From positions 62,001 through 126,000 of the forward strand of contig NZ_FOWX01000003.1 in assembly GCF_900115555.1 (NCBI RefSeq): a stretch of 64,000 nt of DNA, written 5' to 3'. The notes under the pieces are model-generated. The model was not told the DNA's origin. It saw only the letters and a list, made by a program, of their open reading frames with translations, and did no database searches. Of the stretch, positions 27,666 to 37,772 are shown one piece after another (positions within the stretch are counted from its first letter, which is position 1; every line of letters starts with the position of its first letter). The translations under genes and the position numbers were made by a program. This stretch comes from Pseudomonas borbori (GTDB taxonomy: Bacteria; Pseudomonadota; Gammaproteobacteria; Pseudomonadales; Pseudomonadaceae).

Positions 27666-30600
27666 TCACTGAAAATCCCGACTGCGCACATCCAGTCCAA
27701 CCAGCAGCGGCGTCAGGTCGCTCAGACGCCCCGCGATCAGATGACACACACCGTCCTTGGACTCCAGATGGCCATCCACCCGGAGCAATTGCGAGCCGAG
27801 CAATACCCGCCGCTGACGCTCGGCGAGATCATGCCAGACCACCACATTGACCATGCCGTACTCATCCTCCAGGGTGACGAAGATCACCCCGCTGGCAGTC
27901 TGTGGCCGCTGCCGGCCAATCACCAGGCCGGCCACGCTGACGTTGCGCCCATGCTCGACGCTGAGCAGCTCGCGCGAACTACGGCAGCGTTGAGCCTTGA
28001 GCTGGCAGCGCAGTATGGCCAGTGGATGCGGGCCCAGGGTGGTACCGACGGTGGCGTAATCGCTATGCAAATCCTCGCCCACCGTCGGCAATGGCAACGC
28101 TACCTGGGTCTCTTCTCGCGCCGGCAGGTTGGCGAACAACGGTGGCTGCACCTCGACACCGGCAACCGCCCAGCGGGCGCTGTGGCGATGCCCGGCCAGG
28201 CCGCGTAAGGCGCCGCAATCGGCCAGCAGTTCACGCGCCCGGGCATCGAGCCCGGCGCGGTAGCAGAGGTCGGCGACATCGGCGAAGGGCCGCTCGCGCC
28301 GCGAGTCTTCGATGCGCCGAGCATCCTCCTCGCGGAACCCGCGCACCAGGAGCAGGCCCAGACGAATGGCCAAGGTCCCCTCCTGGTCTGGCTCCAGCGA
28401 GCAATCCCAGTCGCTGTGGCGTACGTCCAGCGGGCGCACTTCGATGTCGTGACGGCGCGCGTCCTGTAGCACCTGGTCGGGGCTGTAGAAGCCCATCGGC
28501 CAACTGTTGATCAGCGCGCAGGCGTAGATGGCCGGCTCGTGGCATTTCAGCCAGCAACTGGCGTAGGTCAGCAAGGCGAAGCTGGCCGCGTGGGACTCCG
28601 GAAAACCATAGCTGCCGAAGCCCTTGATCTGCTCGAAGATGCGCGCGGTGAAGTCCGCCGTGTAACCCTTTGCGAGCATGCGTTCGGTCAGGCGCTGGCG
28701 ATGCGGCTCCAGGCCGCCGTGGCGCTTCCAGGCAGCCATGCAGCGCCGCAACTCATCGGCCTCGCCCGGCGTGTAGTCGGCGGCGACTATCGCCAGTTGC
28801 ATGACCTGCTCCTGGAACAGCGGAACCCCCAGGGTGCGTTTGAAGACGACCTCGAGTTCCGCGGAGGGATAGACGACCGCCTCCTCGCCATTACGGCGGC
28901 GCAGGAAGGGATGAACCATGTCGCCCTGGATCGGCCCGGGGCGGACGATGGCGACCTGGATCACCAGGTCATAGAAAGTCTGCGGCCGCAGGCGCGGCAG
29001 CATCGCCATCTGTGCGCGCGATTCGATCTGGAACACGCCGATGGTGTCGGCGCGGCTGATCATCGCGTAGGTGGCGGGGTCTTCCACAGGCAGGGTCGCC
29101 AGGGTCCAGCGTTGACCTCGATGACGCACGATCAGGTCGAAGCTGCGGCGCAACGCACTGAGCATGCCCAGAGCGAGGATGTCGACCTTGAGCAGGCCGA
29201 CCAGGTCGAGGTCGTCCTTGTCCCACTGGATAATGGTGCGCCCGGCCATGGCCGCGTTCTCCACCGGCACCAGGGTATCCAGCGGTTGCTCGGCGATGAC
29301 GAAGCCGCCGGGGTGCTGCGAGAGGTGACGGGGAAAGCCGATCAGCTCGCCGGTCAGCGCCAGTACCCGGCGCAGCACCGGGCTGTCCGGATCGAAGCCG
29401 GCTTCACCTAGCCGCTCGAGCGGCGGTTCCCTATCGCTCCAGCGGCCACAACAATCAGCCAGGGCGTTGACCTGGTCCGGCGGCAGGCCGAGAGCCTTGG
29501 CGATATCGCGTACCGCGCCGGCGCCGTGATAGGTGCTGGCGACGGCGGTGAGCGCCGCCCTGCCCCGGCCATAGCGGCGGAAGACGTACTGCAGCACTTC
29601 CTCGCGCCGCTCGTGCTCGAAGTCCACATCGATATCCGGCGGCTCGTTGCGCTCCCTGGAGAGGAAGCGCTCGAACAGCATGTTCATGCGCGCCGGGTCG
29701 ATTTCGGTGATGCCCAGGACGTAGCACACCGTCGAGTTGGCCGCCGAGCCGCGACCCTGGCAGAGGATGCTCTGGGTGCGGGCGAACTGGACGACATCGT
29801 GCACGGTGAGGAAATAGCTTTCATACCCCAGCTCGGCGATCAGCCCCAACTCCTTCTCAGCCTGTTCGCGGCACTTCGCCGGTATGCCCTTGGGCCAACG
29901 CCAACGCATGCCCTGCTCGGTCAGCTCGCGCAGCCAGGTGGTCGGTGTATGGCCTTCAGGCACCAGCTCGCGGGGGTACTGGTAACGCAACTGGCCGAGG
30001 TCGAAGGTGCAGCGCACGGCGATACGCAGCGTCTCGGCCAGCAGCTCCGGCGGGTAGAGCTCGGCCAGCGCCTGGCGTGAACGCAAATGCCGTTCGCCAT
30101 TAGCGAACAGCCGCTGACCGGCGTCGGCCACCGTGCAGTGGTGGCGGATGGCGGTCATGCAGTCCTGCAGGGCGCGGCGACCACGGGCATGCATGTGCAC
30201 ATCGCCAGTGGCCACCATCGGTATGCCCAGCGTGACGGCCAGTGCCTGCAGACGTGTCAGGCGCTGCGCATCGTCCGCGCCATGGTGCAGTTCCACCGCC
30301 AACCACAGGCGCTCGCCGAAAAGGCGGCGCAGCCACGGCCCTGGCGCCGGATCGGGCGCCTCGTCGGCGATCCATAATGCCAACAGCCCCTCCAGCGGTG
30401 CGCTGAAATCCTCGCGCAGCAGGCGGTACTCGCCCTTCGCCGCGCGCCGCCGCGCCAGGGTGATGAGCCGGCACAAACGCTGGTAGCCGGCGAGGTTCTC
30501 GACCAGTAGCACCAACTTGGGGCCGTCTTCGATACGCATCTCGCTGCCGACGATCAATGGCAGCCCAGTTTCCTTCGACGCTTGCCAGGCGCGCACGATG

Positions 30601-30743
30601 CCGGCCAGGGTGCATTCGTCGGTGATCGCCAAGGCCCGGTAACCGTGGCGCTTGGCCCGCTCGAACAGCTCACGGGCGCTGGAGGCGCCGCGCTGGAAGC
30701 TGAAGTTGGACAGGCAATGCAGCTCGACGTATTCGCCGTTCAT
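27666..30743 (-). CDS. dnaE2: Error-prone DNA polymerase DnaE2 (ImuC)
   Basis: 1025 aa, C-family polymerase of the SOS mutasome. It begins with a PHP domain ([18 protein letters not shown]) and carries the polymerase palm with the acidic motif [13 protein letters not shown] near residue 370. It then has the fingers, a tandem helix-hairpin-helix and a C-terminal OB fold ([21 protein letters not shown]). It acts with ImuB and ImuA in damage-induced mutagenesis. ATG 30743 overlaps the imuB stop by 4 bp, giving the normal DnaE2 N-terminus; the frame extends 41 codons upstream inside imuB. Confidence 0.95.
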   Translation of the reverse strand: MNGEYVELHCLSNFSFQRGASSARELFERAKRHGYRALAITDECTLAGIVRAWQASKETGLPLIVGSEMRIEDGPKLVLLVENLAGYQRLCRLITLARRRAAKGEYRLLREDFSAPLEGLLALWIADEAPDPAPGPWLRRLFGERLWLAVELHHGADDAQRLTRLQALAVTLGIPMVATGDVHMHARGRRALQDCMTAIRHHCTVADAGQRLFANGERHLRSRQALAELYPPELLAETLRIAVRCTFDLGQLRYQYPRELVPEGHTPTTWLRELTEQGMRWRWPKGIPAKCREQAEKELGLIAELGYESYFLTVHDVVQFARTQSILCQGRGSAANSTVCYVLGITEIDPARMNMLFERFLSRERNEPPDIDVDFEHERREEVLQYVFRRYGRGRAALTAVASTYHGAGAVRDIAKALGLPPDQVNALADCCGRWSDREPPLERLGEAGFDPDSPVLRRVLALTGELIGFPRHLSQHPGGFVIAEQPLDTLVPVENAAMAGRTIIQWDKDDLDLVGLLKVDILALGMLSALRRSFDLIVRHRGQRWTLATLPVEDPATYAMISRADTIGVFQIESRAQMAMLPRLRPQTFYDLVIQVAIVRPGPIQGDMVHPFLRRRNGEEAVVYPSAELEVVFKRTLGVPLFQEQVMQLAIVAADYTPGEADELRRCMAAWKRHGGLEPHRQRLTERMLAKGYTADFTARIFEQIKGFGSYGFPESHAASFALLTYASCWLKCHEPAIYACALINSWPMGFYSPDQVLQDARRHDIEVRPLDVRHSDWDCSLEPDQEGTLAIRLGLLLVRGFREEDARRIEDSRRERPFADVADLCYRAGLDARARELLADCGALRGLAGHRHSARWAVAGVEVQPPLFANLPAREETQVALPLPTVGEDLHSDYATVGTTLGPHPLAILRCQLKAQRCRSSRELLSVEHGRNVSVAGLVIGRQRPQTASGVIFVTLEDEYGMVNVVVWHDLAERQRRVLLGSQLLRVDGHLESKDGVCHLIAGRLSDLTPLLVGLDVRSRDFQ

Positions 30744-32155
30744 GCGAACCAGCCCTGCAACATCAACGGCCCGCTTTCGCCAAGCGGGCGATAGGCCCAG
30801 GCACGTTGCCCGGAGCGGGTTTCGATCAGGTAGTAGTCGCGGCGCACATCGCCACCGTCCCACCAACCGGATTCGATGCGCTCGGGGCCAGCCAGGATGC
30901 GCGGGGCGGATTCGCGCAGCGGCACGGGTTGGCGCAACAACCAGCCCGGGCGCGGCGGACCTTGCAGGATGGACCCCGGCTCGGCATCGCCAGCCGTCTG
31001 CCAGGCATGCTCGGGACGATGGTCGGCCTGGGCGCGCAGGCCCTGTACCGATTCGTCACCCAGGCGCGCGCGCAACCTCTCGCGCAGTTGCTCCCAGGGC
31101 AGCGATTGCTGGGGGCGCTCGTCGAACAGTTCACGATGCTCGGGTACGAAGGCCGGCAGCTCGCGCGCCATCAGGCGCACGCCGCGTACCGGGGCAACCA
31201 CCTGCACCTGCTCCAGGCGGCCGCGCGCCAGTTCGAAGAGCATGGCCGGGTCGCGTTCGGCACTCAGCAGGCCGACCTGGATGATGCTGTCCACGGCCTC
31301 CGCATGCTGCAGGTGCAAGGCGAAGCGCTGCACGCCGCTGTCGCGTCCGGCGAGGAAGGCGGCCAGGTCTGCGGTCAGCCGGCGCAACGGGAACAGCAGG
31401 GCCTGGTGCGACGCGACCTCGAAGTTCAGCTCGATGCGCACATCGAACTCGTCCGGCGGCACGTAGCACTCCAGGGCCAGCGCACGCTCGCCAAGCAAGG
31501 TATCCAGATGCTGCTGCACCTGGACCGGGAAGCGCCGCGCCAAGGTGTCGCGCGGCAAGGCCAGCACCTGACTCAGGGTGCGCAGACCCATACGGGCAAA
31601 GGCCGTGGCCACCTCGCGGGCAAGGCCGATGCGCTCGACGGGCATCTTTCCCAGTGTTGCTCGCATGACCTCGTCGCTGGCGATGGCCAGACCGTCATGG
31701 GCGTTGGCCAGGATGCGCGCGGCCAGCGGATTCGGCGCGGCGACGATGCGGTGACGAAAGCCCAGGGTCGTTAGCTCCTCGCGCAAGCGCGCCTCGAAAC
31801 GGGGCCAGGGGCCGAACAGCGCCAGACTGGATTCGATTTCCAGCAGCAGGGTGCGCGGGTAGCACAGGCTGACGTGGGAGCTGAAGCGATAGCCCCAGGC
31901 CGCGAGGAACTGCTGCCAGCGTTCGATCTCATCGGGGTCGTACTCGACCAGGGTGAAGTCGTGGGTCAACGCATTGGCCGCGATCAGCGATTGCCCGGGG
32001 CGTAGACCGAGCGCACGGGCCGCCGGGTTGACCGTCTGCAGCACCCGGCGCTGCGCCGTACCGGTGACCAGCGCCAACGGCGCGTCGGGATCGCTGCGAC
32101 GGCGCAGCACGCCATCCAGTGCCAGTTGTGGCAGCACTACACAAGCCCAGCGCAT
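30740..32155 (-). CDS. imuB: Y-family polymerase-like mutasome protein ImuB
   Basis: 471 aa. It has the fold of a Y-family polymerase but lacks the catalytic carboxylates: the position of the Pol IV metal motif reads [14 protein letters not shown]. ImuB is an inactive hub that joins DnaE2 to the beta clamp and ImuA. The finger/thumb region has [24 protein letters not shown], the helix-hairpin-helix part. A possible clamp contact QQSLPW lies near residue 345. ATG 32155 gives the family start and sits 8 bp after imuA; the larger frame to 32446 runs antisense-like through imuA and is rejected. Confidence 0.92.
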   Translation of the reverse strand: MRWACVVLPQLALDGVLRRRSDPDAPLALVTGTAQRRVLQTVNPAARALGLRPGQSLIAANALTHDFTLVEYDPDEIERWQQFLAAWGYRFSSHVSLCYPRTLLLEIESSLALFGPWPRFEARLREELTTLGFRHRIVAAPNPLAARILANAHDGLAIASDEVMRATLGKMPVERIGLAREVATAFARMGLRTLSQVLALPRDTLARRFPVQVQQHLDTLLGERALALECYVPPDEFDVRIELNFEVASHQALLFPLRRLTADLAAFLAGRDSGVQRFALHLQHAEAVDSIIQVGLLSAERDPAMLFELARGRLEQVQVVAPVRGVRLMARELPAFVPEHRELFDERPQQSLPWEQLRERLRARLGDESVQGLRAQADHRPEHAWQTAGDAEPGSILQGPPRPGWLLRQPVPLRESAPRILAGPERIESGWWDGGDVRRDYYLIETRSGQRAWAYRPLGESGPLMLQGWFA

Positions 32156-32162
32156 GCTTACC

Positions 32163-32780
32163 TCACTGCCCCGCCGCAAGCGGGATGGCGGCAGACGGAG
32201 GCAAGCCACCACGGCACTTGAGCACACGCACCTGCGCCGGGCGCGCATCGACGGCAATCCGCAACGCCGCCGGCGAGGGGTTGATCGCCTCCTGCAACGG
32301 ACGATAGGCGAAGGCCAGCGTCTGTCCGGTTTCCGCCGCCACCTGCAGCCGGCGCAGGGCGCGGTCGTCGGCCCGCTGCGGCCAGCACAACACCGCGCCG
32401 CAACTGCCCGAGCGCAGGCATTGCTCGCTCGCCCACAGGGCATCACGGCCGCTGGCCTGGATGATCACCAGCCAGCGCAGATCCACTCCGGCGGCCTGCC
32501 AGGCCTGCGGGTACGGCACATGGGGCGGCGCCACCAGCACCACCCGCTCGCCACTGCGGGTCAAACGCGCCAGGGTCGGCCACAACAGCTGCAACTCGCC
32601 AAGCCCTTCGCCGGGCATGAGGATCTCGCTCAACGCCGATTCCGGCCAGCCACCCGTCGGCAGCAGCGCATCCAGCGCGGCATGCCCGGTGGGCTGGGCA
32701 CTCGGCGGCAATGGTGTCGACTGAGCTTTCCAGATCCGCCGCTGCTGCAACAGATCATCCAGCGCCACGACAGCGCCCAT
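32163..32780 (-). CDS. imuA: RecA-like mutasome protein ImuA
   Basis: 205 aa. It resembles the core of RecA (LDALLPTGGWPESALSEILMPGEGLGELQLLWPTLARL) but has no proper Walker A, as usual for ImuA. It binds ImuB and probably RecA filaments to steer DnaE2. It heads the operon imuA-imuB-dnaE2, with 7-bp spacing to imuB. A LexA box lies 148 bp upstream. Translation may be coupled to a short upstream frame whose TAA overlaps its ATG (TAATG). Confidence 0.92.
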   Translation of the reverse strand: MGAVVALDDLLQQRRIWKAQSTPLPPSAQPTGHAALDALLPTGGWPESALSEILMPGEGLGELQLLWPTLARLTRSGERVVLVAPPHVPYPQAWQAAGVDLRWLVIIQASGRDALWASEQCLRSGSCGAVLCWPQRADDRALRRLQVAAETGQTLAFAYRPLQEAINPSPAALRIAVDARPAQVRVLKCRGGLPPSAAIPLAAGQ

Positions 32781-32908
32781 TAGCCTCGCCTCGCCACTGC
32801 CCAGGGAAAACCTGGGGCCAGCGTGGTGTACCAGGACCTGCCCGGCAACGAATGATGTCCATGCCGGACACGGACTGAAGAGGCGGGGGGTTGCCAGGGA
32901 TCGGGCAT
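32780..32908 (-). CDS. Possible 42-aa leader ORF before imuA
   Basis: ATG 32908 lies 20 bp after the LexA box and opens a 42-codon frame (MPDPWQPPASSVRVRHG and on) that ends TAATG on the imuA start. There is no strong Shine-Dalgarno and no homology I recognise. It could be a coupled leader peptide or chance. Listed because its stop position is exact. Confidence 0.25.
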   Translation of the reverse strand: MPDPWQPPASSVRVRHGHHSLPGRSWYTTLAPGFPWAVARRG

Positions 32909-32927
32909 ATCGGCGAGCTCAAAATAA

Positions 32928-32943
32928 CTGTATTTATATACAG
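32928..32943 (-). promoter_or_regulatory. LexA box (SOS operator) of imuA-imuB-dnaE2
   Basis: CTGTATTTATATACAG (plus strand) keeps both CTGT/ACAG ends and is one base off the perfect palindrome CTGTATATATATACAG. It is 148 bp upstream of imuA, in position to control the mutasome promoter. Confidence 0.93.
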
Positions 32944-33488
32944 TACACGCAGACCTTGGCCCCATCAATGCCGGCACGAGACCGGCAGACCAGAGGAGGA
33001 TCAGCCGTAGAATCTTGTGCGGTGCCAGCCGATAACGCTTACAGCTCTCAGACCCGCGCCCATCGGACCAGTCCGCTGCCAGGATCCAACCAGCTTGCGG
33101 ATATGATTGTCGCGTCATGACCGCTCGCCGTCAGTCGCCACCAGCCGTTTCGCGTCGATTTTGCCTGTTGTGCCCCGTCGCCTCCCCCTTGCTTGCAGCC
33201 GGTCACAGATCAGATTCTGGGCAAAATACCGCCCTGCCGGCGAGGAGGCTGTCTCGCGATAATCATCGCTCAAACGGTTGCGGCTGGCCTGTGCAGGGCG
33301 CGCGGGGCCGCCTAGGCTGCGCGCACCACTGATAACCCCTGGTGCGCAGGGCGCACCCTACGAGCCGGTATCATCGAACAATCGGGAACAAGGTATTGAT
33401 GCGAATGGGCCGCTCCTGGCCGCTTTCTGCCGCCACCGTAGACTGCTACGGGTCGACTCCGGCCCGTCACGACCGGCACAGTCGACTC
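32944..33488. other. Gene-free stretch upstream of the mutasome
   Basis: About 550 bp with no recognisable gene. It contains a REP-like pair ending GGTGCGCAGGGCGCACCCTACG near 33340-33362 and several GC-rich short palindromes. Short open frames on both strands show no protein-like composition. It is probably non-coding remnant sequence adjoining the recombinase fragment. Confidence 0.5.
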
Positions 33489-33544
33489 TTATGAAAAGCG
33501 TTCCATGAGAGTCGTTATGCAAAGTCGTGGATTATCGCAAGTCG
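33489..33544. repeat. Three short direct repeats (TTATGCAAAGTCG type)
   Basis: TTATGAAAAGCG (33489-33500), TTATGCAAAGTCG (33515-33527) and TTATCGCAAGTCG (33532-33544) are imperfect copies in the same orientation. Similar tandem motifs can mark the ends of elements moved by tyrosine recombinases; a remnant of such a recombinase begins about 100 bp further on. Confidence 0.5.
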
Positions 33545-33640
33545 CCGTCTTGATAGTAGTTCAGGGGTAGGCCGCAAGCGGCTTAATCGCTGCTGACGCG
33601 GCGGCAAGCTCGACATAATTTCGCGGGCCTCCTGACGTCC

Positions 33641-33875
33641 CCCGGTGTCAACCTTCGCCGCCCCACGGCGATGCATCTGTTGCAGGCTGGCATCGAGATC
33701 GGCGTGGTCGTGCTCTCTGGCTGGGTCACGAGAGTCCGGTGATGCCCCATCAGTACGTCGAGGTCGATCTTGCCATGAACGAAAGGGCGCGGGGCTGGCC
33801 AGACTGGTGACGGCGGCCCAACTGATGGACCGCCTGCGGCAGAACTCCGTCGCGGAGTGCCTGCCCGGCCGCTGA
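33641..33875 (+). pseudogene. Tyrosine recombinase/integrase fragment, frameshifted
   Basis: One frame reads RRPTAMHLLQAGIEIGVVVL from about 33656. The next frame continues LGHESPVMPHQYVEVDLAMNERA from 33721. Together they reproduce the catalytic C-terminus of a tyrosine recombinase: HTTAMHLLQ around the second Arg, LGHES with the His, and HQY with the nucleophilic Tyr. The break is a 2-bp gain (CTCTCTGG where CTCTGG keeps the frame). The Arg-His pair of the RxxH motif is altered (RRPT). The N-terminal two thirds are missing. It is a dead mobile-element end. Confidence 0.75.
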
Positions 33876-33975
33876 GCCGCCGCGGCTGACCACGGTACCG
33901 TCCGGCCCGTGGAACCCGGTGTCCGGTCGGCGGCTCTATACTCAAACCAGGTCGTGCATGAGTCGGAGGCGTACC

Positions 33976-36396
33976 ATGCCAGTGCCAGGTTCCGTCAGCC
34001 CAGAGCATCCCTATCTCAACCGCGCGTTGCGCACCCTGAGTGGCTGCAACCGGGCGCTGCTGCGCGCCGAAGACGAGGCGACCCTGCTCCAGGAGATCTG
34101 CCAGGTCATAGTCGAGCAGGCCGGTTACCGCATGGCCTGGGTCGGCCGCGCCGAGCACGACGCGGCGAAGACGGTCATGCCGGTGGCCCATGCTGGGGTC
34201 GAACAGGCCTACGTCGATTCGCTGAACATCTCCTGGGCGGACAATGAACGCGGTCGCGCCGTCACCGGCAGGGCGATCCGCACCGGCCGCCTGAGTCTGG
34301 TGCGCAATCTGTTGACCGATCCCAAGACCCTGCCCTGGAGCGAGGGCGCGCGCAAACACGGGATCGCCTCGTTTCTATCGCTGCCGCTGCGGGTCGAGGG
34401 CGAGATCTTCGGTGCCCTCGGCATCGGCGCCCCGGAACCCGATGCCTTCGGCGCCCAGGAAGAGGAGCTGCTGACCCAAGCCGCCGAGGACCTGGCGTTC
34501 GGCCTGCAGGCCCTGCGCACCAAGGCCAAGCGCGCCCAGGCCGAGCAAGAGATCCAGCGCCTCAACCGCGCCCTGTCGACGCGGGTGGCAGTCAACCATG
34601 CGCTGATCCATGCCAACGAGGAGCCCGCGTTGCTCGAGGAAGTCTGCCGGGTACTGGTGGCCGAATGCGGCTACCGCCTGGCCTGGGTCGCCTACCTCCA
34701 GGAAGACCCCGCCGAGCCGGAACGCCAGGTCGCCTACGCCGGCGACGATCACGGTTACCTGGCGCGGGCCGAGGTCTGGGCCGGCAGTGCCGAGGGCAAG
34801 GCCTACATCCAGCGCTTCGACGCCGAGCTCGCGGCCGGCCGGCCACAGGTCATCCGCAACCTCCTCGATGAACCGGTAGAGGCGCTGAAAGACGTAGCCA
34901 TCGAGCACGGCATTGCCGCGGTCATAGTGCTGCCGCTGCGGGTCGACGAAGTGCTGATCGGCAAGCTGGTGATCACGGCCGCAGAGAGCGACGCCTTTGA
35001 CGAGCAGGAAGTCGAGCTGCTGCTGGCCACCGCCAACGATCTGGGCTTCGGCATCGTCACCCTGCGTACCCGGGCCCGGGCGCTGCAGGCCGAAGCGACC
35101 ATCAGGCGCATGGCTTATACCGACGAGCTGACCGGCCTGCCCAACCGCCTGCGCCTGCGCGAACTGCTGGAGAACGCGATCAGCGAGGCCAGGTACGAGC
35201 ATCGGCCGCTGGGCCTGCTGCACCTGGAGGTCGGCCGTAGCCAGGAGATCAGCGAGGCCATTGGCTACCGCGAAGGCGACCGCATGCAGCAAGCCATCGC
35301 CGCGCGCCTGACCCAGGCGGTAGGTCCAGACACCCCTCTGGCGCGCCTAGGCGAGTGTCAGTACGCGGTGTTGATGCCCAACGGCGGCGCCGAGCAGGCT
35401 TCGCAGCTGGCGCAGAAAATCCTGGTGGCGCTCTACGAGCCAATCGACCTGGCCGGAGTGCTCCTCGACGCTCGCGCCAACATCGGCATCGCCCTCTACC
35501 CCGGCCACGGCACCGACCCGGACGCCCTGATCTGCCGCTCGGCCAGTGCCATGGATCAGGCCAAGCGCTCCAGCAGTGGTTACGCGCTGTTTCAGGGTGG
35601 CCTCGATCGCGAATGCGCCCAGCACCTGACCCTGATGAGCGAACTGCGCCGGGCGATCGAAGGCAACCAGCTGCTGCTGCATTACCAGCCGAAACTGCAG
35701 ATCGCCACCAACAAGGTCTGCGGCAGCGAGGCCCTGGTGCGCTGGCAGCATCCGCAGCATGGCCTGCTGCCGCCCAACGACTTCATCAAGCTGGCCGAGA
35801 GCACCGGGCTGATCACCCCGCTCACCTACTGGGTGCTCGACGCCGCGCTGGGCCAACGCTATGCCTGGCACGAGGAAGGCGACGAGCGGCCGATCTCGGT
35901 CAATCTGTCGGCGCACGACCTGCGCGATCCCAAGCTGCTTGAGCGGATTCGCGGCTCCTTCACCACCTGGGGCGCGCAAACGGACTGGATCGAGTTCGAA
36001 CTGACCGAAAGCGCGCTGATGGAAGACCCGGTGGCGGCGCTGGACACCCTGACCAGGCTGAAGAGCCTCGACACCCGCCTGACCATCGACGATTTCGGCA
36101 CCGGCTACTCCTCGCTGGCCTACCTGCAGAAGCTGCCGGTGGATTCGCTGAAGATCGACCAGTCCTTCGTCACCCGCATGCTCAGCGATGACGATGACTC
36201 GGCGAAGATCATCCGTTCCATCGTCGAGCTGGCGCACAACCTCGACCTCGAGGTGGTCGCCGAGGGCGTGGAGAACCAGGAGACCCTGACCCGCCTGGGC
36301 AACTTCGGCTGCGACATCGCCCAGGGCTTCTCCATCAGCCAGCCGATTCCCGGCGACAAGTTCCGCGCCTGGGAAGCGCTGTCGACCTGGCACTGA
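33976..36396 (+). CDS. GAF-GAF-GGDEF-EAL c-di-GMP phosphodiesterase
   Basis: 806 aa, soluble. Two GAF sensor domains (about 25-185 and 205-370) precede a GGDEF domain (about 380-540) and an EAL domain (about 550-800). The GGDEF signature is degenerate (LGECQY), so no cyclase activity is expected. The EAL domain keeps its metal and substrate residues: SEALVRWQHP, ELTES, DDFGTGYSSL, KIDQSFV and VAEGVEN. Active c-di-GMP breakdown is therefore likely, perhaps tuned by GTP at the dead GGDEF site. ATG 33976 has GGAGG 6-7 nt upstream and is chosen over 33919. It is not in an operon. The ligand is unknown. Confidence 0.92.
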   Translation: MPVPGSVSPEHPYLNRALRTLSGCNRALLRAEDEATLLQEICQVIVEQAGYRMAWVGRAEHDAAKTVMPVAHAGVEQAYVDSLNISWADNERGRAVTGRAIRTGRLSLVRNLLTDPKTLPWSEGARKHGIASFLSLPLRVEGEIFGALGIGAPEPDAFGAQEEELLTQAAEDLAFGLQALRTKAKRAQAEQEIQRLNRALSTRVAVNHALIHANEEPALLEEVCRVLVAECGYRLAWVAYLQEDPAEPERQVAYAGDDHGYLARAEVWAGSAEGKAYIQRFDAELAAGRPQVIRNLLDEPVEALKDVAIEHGIAAVIVLPLRVDEVLIGKLVITAAESDAFDEQEVELLLATANDLGFGIVTLRTRARALQAEATIRRMAYTDELTGLPNRLRLRELLENAISEARYEHRPLGLLHLEVGRSQEISEAIGYREGDRMQQAIAARLTQAVGPDTPLARLGECQYAVLMPNGGAEQASQLAQKILVALYEPIDLAGVLLDARANIGIALYPGHGTDPDALICRSASAMDQAKRSSSGYALFQGGLDRECAQHLTLMSELRRAIEGNQLLLHYQPKLQIATNKVCGSEALVRWQHPQHGLLPPNDFIKLAESTGLITPLTYWVLDAALGQRYAWHEEGDERPISVNLSAHDLRDPKLLERIRGSFTTWGAQTDWIEFELTESALMEDPVAALDTLTRLKSLDTRLTIDDFGTGYSSLAYLQKLPVDSLKIDQSFVTRMLSDDDDSAKIIRSIVELAHNLDLEVVAEGVENQETLTRLGNFGCDIAQGFSISQPIPGDKFRAWEALSTWH

Positions 36397-36500
36397 CCAA
36401 CGCCCGCACGGCCGGTACACCCACACTCACATAGAGGCTCGGTACGCACGGCGCACTCCCCGCCGGTAGCGAGTTGACCATGCAAGCCTTCGGCGGAAAT

Positions 36501-36989
36501 TCAGTGACTCAAGAGTTTACGCAGCGGCACGCCATCCTTGAGTACCGGCGACTTGATGACGATGTAGCTGAAGTACTTGGATATGCCGATGTTCTTGTCC
36601 AGCAGCCCCTCCATCACGTCCTGATAGTGCTGAATGCTGCGGGTCATGAAACGTGCCAGGTAGTCATAGCCGCCGCTGATCAAGTGGCACTCGAGCACCT
36701 CATCGACCAGGCGGATATTGGACTCGAATTTGGCGAAATCCTCGCGCTTGTGGTCATGCAGGGTGATCTCTGTGAATACCGTGACCGACTCGGTGATCTT
36801 GGCCAGATTGAGATGGGCACTGTAGCCGGAGATATAGCCTGCTGCCTCGAGCCGCTTGACCCGCTGCAGGCATGGGCTGGCCGACAGGCCAACGGCGTCG
36901 GCCAGACTGACGTTGGTGATGCGACCGTCTTTTTGCAATTCGACCAGAATATTAATGTCGATTCGGTCCAGCTTGACTAAAGCTTCCAT
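36501..36989 (-). CDS. Lrp/AsnC family transcriptional regulator
   Basis: 162 aa. The N-terminal winged helix-turn-helix (DRIDINILVELQKDGRITNVSLADAVGLSASPCLQRVKRLE) is followed by an RAM/AsnC effector domain with LISGGYDYLARFM and a flexible C-terminus. Such proteins sense amino acids and form octamers. ATG 36989 is supported by GAGAGG 6 nt upstream. It is the third gene of a minus-strand unit after an aminotransferase and a HAD protein, so it probably regulates that unit and perhaps the divergent ghrA-type gene. Confidence 0.92.
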   Translation of the reverse strand: MEALVKLDRIDINILVELQKDGRITNVSLADAVGLSASPCLQRVKRLEAAGYISGYSAHLNLAKITESVTVFTEITLHDHKREDFAKFESNIRLVDEVLECHLISGGYDYLARFMTRSIQHYQDVMEGLLDKNIGISKYFSYIVIKSPVLKDGVPLRKLLSH

Positions 36990-37034
36990 CGCGTACCTCT
37001 CGATCGCCATTCACAGGCAGTCTTTCTAGCAAAG

Positions 37035-37691
37035 TCAGCTGCGCAAAGACAGCTGATGTTGCGCCACCAGGTCGGCCATGCTGTTGATGCAATAGTCCGC
37101 CGGACATGGCTGAGTATAACGGTTATGGTCACGCTGAATCAGGCACAAGCCGGCAGATGTGGGCGACTCGATGGGGTACCTGGACACCTGCAGGATCTCT
37201 TCGGCTTTGAGGTCGTTGGCGAGCAGCCAGGCACGGTCCTCCAGTGGCTTGCTGGCCGGGGAAAGCAGATCTTCGGGCATGATCCCCAATCGTTCGCAGA
37301 GCGGTTCGCGATCCTCGGCATCACGGTCGCCATGCACCAACAGGCGATAGAACTTGCGCAGATACAGCATGGCGCCGGGCGCGTCTTCGAACAGCGACCA
37401 GTTGCGTACCGAACGGGCGAAGGTCATCCCCTCCTCCCAGCTGACCTTGCGCCCCAGGCGCTCGGCCAATTGACGATGGGCGAAGCACAACAAGCCACCG
37501 AAACCCAGTTCGGGGAAACGTGGATAGAGCGCACGTACCGCTTCGTTGAACTCGGTCAGTACCTCTTCCCGTCCCAGCATGCCGGGACGGTTTTCCAGCA
37601 GCGGCTGCAAGGCCGTCCAGATACCGGAACCCCGATCGACCAGAACGTCGTCGCAGTCGATCAGCAGCGCACGATAATCAGTCAGGTCCAT
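37035..37691 (-). CDS. HAD-superfamily protein with degenerate motif IV
   Basis: 218 aa. Motif I is present (LLIDCDDVLVDRG, nucleophile Asp12), and motif II-like LLVHGDRD and a motif III Lys (ASKPLEDRAW) can be placed. The motif IV region, normally two acidic residues, reads VSRYPIESPTSAG, so the magnesium site looks incomplete. It may be an altered phosphatase or a non-catalytic partner. It lies between the aminotransferase (81 bp) and the Lrp gene (45 bp) on one strand. The substrate is unknown. Confidence 0.8.
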   Translation of the reverse strand: MDLTDYRALLIDCDDVLVDRGSGIWTALQPLLENRPGMLGREEVLTEFNEAVRALYPRFPELGFGGLLCFAHRQLAERLGRKVSWEEGMTFARSVRNWSLFEDAPGAMLYLRKFYRLLVHGDRDAEDREPLCERLGIMPEDLLSPASKPLEDRAWLLANDLKAEEILQVSRYPIESPTSAGLCLIQRDHNRYTQPCPADYCINSMADLVAQHQLSLRS

Positions 37692-37772
37692 GGCTCTCGC
37701 CTCCTCTAATACATTTCATCAACCCATGCTCCCCGGTCGGCGCGAACCCGCAGGCGCCGACCGAGACTTGGC

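Noticed and set aside
33583-34359. 258-aa minus-strand frame across the recombinase remnant
   Set aside because: No protein-like motif; the plus strand shows clear recombinase fragments in two frames.
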